Assembly (NCBI GenBank): GCA_022747635.1 | Contig: JAKTNV010000065.1 | Location: 1,504,001-1,568,000, forward strand | Direction of reading: 5' to 3' | DNA length: 64,000 bases | Source of the DNA: Hetaerina americana | Taxonomy: Eukaryota; Arthropoda; Insecta; Odonata; Calopterygidae | In this document: piece by piece, positions 57,335 through 64,000 of the stretch | How the letters are laid out: every line of letters begins with the position of its first letter | Position numbering within the stretch: position 1 is the stretch's first letter | The notes under the pieces: generated by a model | What the model saw: only the letters and a program-made list of their open reading frames with translations | What the model was told of the DNA's origin: nothing | The model's database searches: none | Program-made: the position numbers and the translations under genes

Positions 57335-57875
57335 AATATTTGAATGATAGTTACAACAGAATTTTTTTGAAAATTGATGTCCATTGCCGCAGATAGCCGT
57401 GCCGTGTTCCTTCACCGAAATCTCCCGCTGATGAATATCGAAATGTTAAGATTTCACAGATTAAAAAAAATCATCTGCCTTGTCCGGAGAATTTCCCTTA
57501 ATAGTATCCCGGGGTGAACAAAGGCATCTGGGATGAATGTTTTCGCAGCAATCTATGAAATTGCGGTTTATTCATAAATGCATACAGTCGATGGACATAC
57601 GTAATAGAATTTGATCGTAATTATGTAAAAATGATAACGCCCGAGGGAAAAATTACATTAACCTATAAAAACTAAATATCATTCATGAATCGAGCGCAAT
57701 TAATTAACAGCAAAGGAAAAATCTAACATAATATCATAACTGTTTTAGAAAATCAAGACTGCGACGGTTTATTTCGATCGTTTTAGGTGTACTCGTAAGT
57801 AAACAAATTCAAGACGATGAAATAATATCTGTAATGATATACAATATTTGTACAAATAGTATCGGTAACAGTTTT
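57335..57875. other. No gene recognised
   Basis: AT-rich spacer between mariner remnants. Confidence 0.5.
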
Positions 57876-57879
57876 TCTT

Positions 57880-58325
57880 GACGTGTGCGTGAAGCTCTGA
57901 CTTCAGACCGCCGGTTTAGTGTGTGCATGATCGCAGATCGTATTGGAATAATATTGGATAAAATGACAGTACATAGCATTATCACTGAAAACTTGGTGAT
58001 ACGAAATAACTGCGCTAAACTCTAAGTAAGACGACCAAGAGTCAGAGCCGAGTGCCTACATGCGAAGACTTTCTGCGACGACATCGCGACGATTCCCCAA
58101 CAACCTTACAGTCCATATTTGGCACCAGTAGATTATTTTCGATTCCCTAAAGTGAAATCCTTCCTCAAAGGACACCACCATGGGATCCTTAATGCCGTCA
58201 AAGAAGCTTGCACTGATGCCCTCAAGGACCTTAGGGAATCCACCTACCAGGGAGCTTTCGAGTCATGGAAAAGCCGCTGGCAAAAGTGTGTCTACGCTCA
58301 AGGGATGTACCCTGAAGAATTTTGA
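57880..58325 (+). pseudogene. Mariner transposase with central deletion
   Basis: An N-terminal helix-turn-helix piece (TSDRRFSVCMIADRIGI, then MTVHSIITENLVIRNNCAKL) is followed directly by the C-terminal part (QQPYSPYLAPVDYFRFPKVK, SFLKGHHHGI, AVKEACTDALKDL, FESWKSRWQKCVYAQGMYPEEF) and a stop at 58323-58325. The segment with the first two catalytic aspartates is missing. The third block reads SPYLAPVD instead of SPDLAP.D. It resembles the internally deleted element at 3090-3825 but is from another lineage. Confidence 0.72.
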
Positions 58326-58329
58326 GGCA

Positions 58330-58855
58330 CCATGGCAATATCTGAAATAAATCTTATTTTTCCGAAAATTTACCCGATACTTTTTATGCAAAGCATGTAT
58401 GTATTAAAATCATGGAAAACTACAGACGCAATATTGAAATTATTATTATCCACCACTCTCTGCATACGAGGGGCTGTCATTTTTCTCGAGAGTGATGAGA
58501 ACTCTTGAGACAAATTTCCTCCGATGAAAAAGAGTATCAAAGGCACCCCTGGCAGCAAGTAAATCGTGAATTGCGATAAGACATCACGCTTTAATTTTGG
58601 AAGCTCAAGAACGTTTTGGGAAGTCTTAAATTATGACCTTATATAAGATGAATTTACCCGAATACAGTCTGAAGCAGCAATGACTCACATCCATTAAGAT
58701 GATGCACGGGCAATGTAATAATAACATGGATGTTTTTAACTTAGACCGCCTAACACCCGAACAGCAAGTAATACAGAGGACGATAATTTTTCAGCTCCAG
58801 ACACTTTCTACCTCGCATTATATAATCTATAGAGCCTGCCCAAATATAAAGTAAA
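58330..58855. other. No gene recognised
   Basis: AT-rich spacer without a supported feature. Confidence 0.5.
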
Positions 58856-58859
58856 AAAA

Positions 58860-59230
58860 GAAATCTTCTTTTTCCGACTCAAAAAGCGTTATCCTCAAAG
58901 GGTTTGTGCCTCAGCGGCAGACAGTGAACATTACATTTTGTGTGGAAGTCCTCAAAAGGTCGCGGAAAAATGCAGCGCGTCAAAAAGGAGATCGTTGCCA
59001 ACTGACTGAGTGTCTGGCCAAGCACAATGCGGCAACGAACGCTGACCTAGAGCCCCGGTGTGGTACCGCTGTACTTCTCTTATGATCCCAAGAATAGAAA
59101 GGAGCTTCAAAGGCAACCATTTTGGAACGCTGATAACGTCAAAGCAGCCGTGACGAGGTACGTGAGCGAGGTTCCTGTTGACGCCTTCCAGGAAGCGTAC
59201 CGCGACTGGTAGAGGTTCTCTGTCAAATTA
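58860..59230 (+). pseudogene. Mariner transposase C-terminal remnant
   Basis: Frames give KGFVPQRQTVNITFCVEVLK, then TECLAKHNAATNADLEP, then NVKAAVTRYVSEVPVDAFQEAYRDW. These are the central and C-terminal blocks of a mariner transposase in the right order. The HDNAPAH segment is missing and frames are broken. Confidence 0.62.
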
Positions 59231-59369
59231 ACGAAGGTGGAGAGCACACAGTAGGTAGGGGAACACCCATTTCCCTGCCAGATGGGAAAATAAAATCACT
59301 TTAAGAACCTCAGTTAAATGATACTGGAGTAATGGCAGAGAAATTACCCTATTTGCGACCCTGTCGCCG

Positions 59370-59560
59370 GCCCGATGGCGGCGGGGTTACGTCAGTGCCT
59401 GCAAATCCAGAAGTCGTAGGTTCGATGCCCGTTTAGGTGAGTTTTCTTCCACGTAGGGCTTGGGTGCTTGTAACTGCCTTTAATGTTATATCATTGTTTA
59501 GCATCCGATGTAAAGTTCGAAAAAATGCTGTTTTCGAATTATCAATAAATAAATAAACAT
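59370..59560 (+). mobile_element. tRNA-derived SINE, family A, copy 3
   Basis: Head GATGGCGGCGGGGTTACGTC, B box GGTTCGATGCC (59419-59429), body TTTTCTTCCACGTAGGGCTTGGGTG and an AATAAATAAATAAAC tail. It has the same layout as 6373-6555. Confidence 0.75.
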
Positions 59561-59564
59561 AGAT

Positions 59565-62140
59565 TACGACGCCTCCTTGCAACTGCGGTATACCCGGTAT
59601 AAATTACTCATTTTTTTATGGAAATTACCATGAGTTTCAGGAAGCATTCAGGATAACAGATATTGTGTCGCCATTTTGGTGCTCTCTCACCCCCTCTGTT
59701 GCCTCCCTTTTTGAGGCCATACTATTACCCCAAGGAGGGGCAGCATCTTCTTTTAATGCATTTCCTGACAAAAAGTATGAAATCTCTTGCGTCAAATATT
59801 TTCGAGGTGATAAACTCTTCCCTCCCACGATGACAGGTTGGAAAACAAAGGGCGATAAAGTTCGGGCCGCATTCTTCAAAATGAATAAGTCCTCCGTCTT
59901 AACAAAGAAAGTTGAAAGTTGAAAAATCAAGCACATTAGAACAACATCTTTTCCATCCCGCTTAAGAGAGCTGATTTCCAACAAGTACGCATTTAAAAGA
60001 TGCTCGAGGCAACCGAAATGTGGGTTTTTAAACGCAGGCTGCGGATAGGCTGCTGGACCAAGTGAGACATTCTCAAGCACTGGGACGCATGAGCAAATCA
60101 AAGGAACTTGTGAGAGACATCAAAAAGCGCAAGCTGGGTTAAGAAGGTATGACCAATGGATTACGAATGTCCTGGCAGAATGAAAACATCACGAATAAAA
60201 AATGCGAGTGATTGTTACCACCTTGGAACTCTTTGGAGCAGGAGCCAATGATATAATCGCCAACATTTCCGAAGTGGATATTGCATGAAAAGATTATGAA
60301 CGAATGAACTCCCGGGAAATACCCGAGAGAGTATATTAAAGGATCGCGATAAAAAAGAATGACTTGATATTGAAATAATGGACATATCTGTTATATCTAT
60401 GTTTGCTTGCGGAAGACTAGAGCGATTAAGTGAAAATGCTAGGATGGGATTAACTACGAATTCTGGGAGCAGCGTAATGAAATTGCCCGAACAAGGAGAC
60501 ATTGGAGCGGAAACCACAAGATCACATACACAGGATCTGAAGACGGAAATGTAGCAACGAGGATAATGTTCCAAAAATATAGACGGAATGCAAGCGAAGA
60601 GCTTCCGTCAGTTAACCGAAAGCATCTCCATAGTTGATGATAGGGATAAAACCCAAAGCCACCATAAGACTCCCAAATAAACAAACCTAGAAGATTGAAC
60701 GTTGATGAGAGGTCGGTTTTTCTATGATTCGATCGCCCTATGAAGCCAGGAATGAAAGAAAATCGGAAAATATTGATTAATTCTTTTCATAACATAAACT
60801 GATAATGGAAAATACTCTTCTTGAAGAAAACCACCGAATAATAAATGCACCAGTAAAAGCCCTAGCGATAGAGGAGGTGCTAGATAGAACACATTTTTTG
60901 TAAATCAAAGATTTAGGAATGGAGAAATCTTCAAATAACATTCTAGTGTGTTACGTGGCACAAACAAATTGAGTAGCCAAAAAAACTCCTTCGGCGGTAA
61001 ACAATTTGTACCACACGTGGAAATAAATAAATGGGATTAAATTCAAATAGATATGCTTGCTTCATTCACACGATGTCCAAGCAATTGGTGAGGGTGAAAA
61101 ACAAAACGCCAGGGAACAACTACGTGTGGAAAACACCTAACCACACACGCTCAATTAAAAGTCCGAATTTGAAAAATCATATCAACTTTCTGTCGCAGTG
61201 GTTACTCTGTTAGTTTGCCTGAAGAGTGACAACTTTGAGGACGGAATACACCCGTGTATGTGGGTGTGATTTGGTCTTTTCTCCACGGAGCTGTTCTTTA
61301 GCGTTTTGGTTGGAATTCCTCGCTAACTACTTCGTAGAGATAACTAATTTTATCCCATTCATTTGCTTCCACGTGTGGCACTTAATTTATTTACGACTTA
61401 AAGAGCATTTAATTTTTGTTGAGGCCTAACTTTTTAATCACACTTAACGATAAAGGCATGCCAACTAAAATGCATAAAGGAAAATAAGCAAAAAACAAAA
61501 GAGGGTAAGCAGGAAAACTGAAGGAAACAGCCAGCCTTTCAATGGGAGCAAGAAATAAACAAGGAAATAATAAGGAAAGGTACGTTGATATAGGGAGGGT
61601 AAACAGGATAGGAAAGATTGTGAATTATTTATATTGGACTAGTATTTGCAAAGGAAACCTTAGTTAGAGAGAGATAGAGCTCTCGTTAACAAGTAAGCAA
61701 CGGAACTGATTGAGCAATTGCAGCGTTATGCAACAAGACGTTAATTTTTTCGGTCTCGTTACTTTCGCCCGAGTGCGTTTCGCCGTATTTCTCAAGATAC
61801 GTGTAGTATACGACAATGCTCTCGATTTTCCAATGAAATACTCAAATTTTTTATTTCATTTTTCAATAAAAGTTAGCAGTTTCACTCTCTCTCTATTGAT
61901 ATTTGCAATGCTAAAGCAGAGTTTATCCAGTCCTTAGAGATCATTAAATGAAGTAGTGGCTCCGCCCCATTATAATCGTGAGGAATTCTAATTGAGACAG
62001 GCTACCGGCCATATTAGTCGTGCTTTGGCTTGAATTTAGTATTTGGTTTAAATCTATTCCAAAAATTTAGGAAACTATTTCGTTACAATTGATTTTATCG
62101 GAGTACTTGCTGGACAATACATGGATATGAAATACACGAA
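59565..62140. other. No gene recognised
   Basis: About 2.6 kb. The longest open frame (- strand, 59637-60101, 154 residues) overlaps another on the opposite strand. Neither has a recognisable motif, signal peptide or splice support. Confidence 0.4.
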
Positions 62141-62145
62141 AGGAA

Positions 62146-62372
62146 TATGTAAGGAATTGAAAAAATAGTAACTTTGTGATTTCACGGAAAATTTATTACG
62201 ATACGACCCGGGTTTCGACGTTCAACGTCATCTTCAGGTTGAACTTCGAAACCCGGGTCGTATCGTAATAATTTTTTTGTGGAAGCAAACAGTTACTATA
62301 TTTTTATTTCCATTATGAATCGATTCCACAAGGTTAGGCCGAAAATCATCAATTATATGACGTATGTAAGGA
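62146..62372. mobile_element. Foldback element with hammerhead-like core, bounded by a 10-bp TSD
   Basis: TATGTAAGGA at 62146-62155 and 62363-62372 looks like a target duplication around a 207-bp insert. The inner arms, around CGATACGACCCGGGTTTCGA, are near perfect (62199-62218 and 62247-62266). The outer arms (AGTTACTAT..TTTT...TTCC) are diverged but alignable. A one-sided tail has ATTCCACAAGGTTAGGCCG, equivalent to the tail of the element at 46-305. The layout (- strand core, + strand arm, tail) is the same as in that element. Confidence 0.68.
62205..62237 (-). ncRNA. Minimal hammerhead-ribozyme-like core
   Basis: Read on the - strand: CUGAAGA (complement of 62231-62237), U, a perfect 5-bp stem GACGU-UGA-ACGUC, GAAA (complement of 62213-62216), then CCCGGG and the GUC triplet. 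CCCGGG is fully self-complementary, suiting an intermolecular stem III. This is the cleanest core in the window, but the extra U before stem II departs from the canonical fold. Opposite it, the + arm retains GAAACCCGGGTCG but not the CUGA block. Confidence 0.55.
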
Positions 62373-62374
62373 TG

Positions 62375-63640
62375 GGACAGTATGAGGGTAAAACATTAAG
62401 GAGGAAAAAGTTTCCTTTAAGTTCAAAATGAGGATGTATTCTGAAATCAGTAGATCAGAGGTAAAGGTTATGTATTCATTATCGTTTAATATACTTTTCT
62501 TAGTAAAGAAATGCAATAATGTTTACAGATATATTTTTAAGAATACACGATATGAGTAGACCAGTAAAAAGAAATGCGCATAGATGGCTCACGGGGAAAC
62601 TTTCACTTAGCAACAGGATAAAATTCAATTAATATGTTGAGGCTATGTTGTTACGAATTGTCTGATAAAATTCAAATATTAACCCCAAAAGAAATATAAT
62701 TTAGTTATGATTGCGGATGCACATTTTTATCCAAAATTCAGTCAAAAAACAAAGTATTCACTGGAAACTCCTTCCTCATACTGGATATACTCATAGAGTG
62801 AAGGTTACATTAAAGATAAAATCTCTTCTATTAATTGGATGGAGGTTTCTTTAGCGATGATGCTACCAACCACATACCACACAACCTTACGGTTTTCAGG
62901 TTACTATGTAATTTAATAGTCATTCTAAGCTGTACCTGAGGGAAAAATCCCAAATTGGCATGAAGATACTCCATTTTGACTTCCATTCTATTTGAACTCT
63001 ATTACACTCAATTTGCACAAAATCTTACTCTTAGCGTGATTGTTGACACACTGCCGTTTTGCCCATCTTATTCGCAAGCTCTCAGATGACAAATTAAATG
63101 CATTAATGCAGTGCAAAAGGTTAATATGTCATTAGACCCACAGAAGGAAATAAATCTCAAGATATAATTAAGGTGCTTCCGAAAAGCCCAAGCACTTCAT
63201 TAAGAAGAACTTGGATGGCTAAGGTTTAATGCGAACTGTTCGGGAAATCTGCGAATTCTGAAAATTAATTTTCAGTCACCACGCAAAACACTAGCTTCAA
63301 TTACCTTTGATCGACTACCTTTGACAAGGATGTTATAAAATTTTTGGATTAAAATTGGCTAATTATTCCATTTGGCATAGCTTCCCAAAATAATCTGCAC
63401 CAGCTAGGACGTTTACTAATCAAGATGGTTTCCCTCGCTGGACCGGTAAAGTGTTGCAAAAATAAACGAGACAAATTCAAAATCTCAATAAACAGAAAAT
63501 TTTTGACCGCATGGCCCGCCACGTGAAAACGTTCCGGCGTCTTCAACGGCGTCACCGAAAGAGGTCAAGTTGTTTAAATAGAATTAAGTCCAACCAAATC
63601 TGTTCTTATCTCCTCGTGGATGTGGCCGTGACAAAAATTA
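62375..63640. other. No gene recognised
   Basis: AT-rich sequence leading to the GC-rich end of the window. Confidence 0.45.
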
Positions 63641-63932
63641 AAACTCCTTAATGTCTGCCCCGAGAATTCCAAGGAAATACATTTGCGCTCAATCTTTCGA
63701 CCCTTTCTTCCTTCCGGCTACAGCTCCTTCTCTCGCTAAAGACTTGTTTCCCGTGAATTCTGCAGTATCCGCCGCCGACGGGATATTCCCTGGTACCGCC
63801 GCGTCCGCGGTCGTATCTGCTAGTCGACGCCATCAACTCGACCGCGGACGTGTTTCCCCATCGCCCGGGGGACTTTCGAACCTCGGCCTCTCTCACTCCC
63901 TTCCACTCCCGGCGCCGGCGGTTCGATCGCCG

Positions 63933-64000
63933 ATGGCGAAGGGGAGCTACAACATCCAGAAGGGGTCGTGGGGAGTCGAGGCCGGGGGGAGCCGGGGGTC
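63933..64000 (+). CDS. Possible gene start in CpG-rich DNA, cut by the window edge
   Basis: From about 63720 the sequence becomes very GC- and CpG-rich, unlike anything else nearby. ATG 63933 in the context GATCGCCGATGGCG opens MAKGSYNIQKGSWGVEAGG and stays open to the edge, but only 22 codons are visible. The same frame is also open for some distance upstream. It could be a 5' exon or chance coding in a CpG island. Confidence 0.25.
   Translation, partial: MAKGSYNIQKGSWGVEAGGSRG

Noticed and set aside
59637..60101. 154-residue - strand open frame as a gene
   Set aside because: No recognisable motif, overlapped by an open frame on the other strand, and no promoter or splice support.

Overview
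This window reads as nuclear DNA of an arthropod, most likely an insect. It is AT-rich, has long introns with GT-AG splice sites, and is dense in mariner/Tc-type transposons, CR1/jockey-like, RTE-like and R2-like LINEs, tRNA-derived SINEs and (TA)n microsatellites. No bacterial operon, ribosome-binding-site pattern or CRISPR array is visible. The species cannot be named from sequence alone.

The one gene I can reconstruct end to end is a Rab geranylgeranyltransferase alpha subunit (RABGGTA) on the + strand, 37575-51631. It has nine coding exons whose phases join without a break into a predicted 593-residue protein. Its introns hold a SINE, a MITE, a hairpin, an RTE-like LINE and a Tc/mariner-type element. 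Two weaker gene starts are proposed: a signal-peptide first exon on the - strand (29998-30072, with an upstream TATA box), and a TATA-plus-initiator core promoter on the + strand (14052-14085). A CpG-rich ATG at 63933 may open another gene that runs past the window edge.

Layout: 1-6 kb is a transposon cluster (a foldback hairpin element, two nearly identical mariners, one internally deleted mariner). 6-30 kb is mostly gene-poor sequence with SINEs, an RTE fragment (17.85-18.99 kb), microsatellites and a 247-bp giant hairpin. 30-34 kb has the candidate secreted-protein exon and a 5'-truncated LINE lying between two opposed copies of the foldback family. 37.4-52 kb is RABGGTA. 53.7-59.6 kb is a graveyard of LINE and mariner pieces plus a nested palindrome. 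59.6-64 kb is mainly unexplained, with a second well-preserved foldback element at 62.2 kb.

The most interesting pattern is a dispersed family of short elements (about 200-260 bp where intact). Each is built from two head-to-head arms carrying a minimal hammerhead-ribozyme-like core: CUGANGA, a short stem II, GAAA, a palindromic stem III, and a GUC triplet. Two copies are bounded by clear target-site duplications of 14 and 10 bp, and both share a single-sided tail. Minimal, dimer-type hammerheads are known from Penelope-like retroelements. That these hairpins are non-autonomous relatives is my inference.
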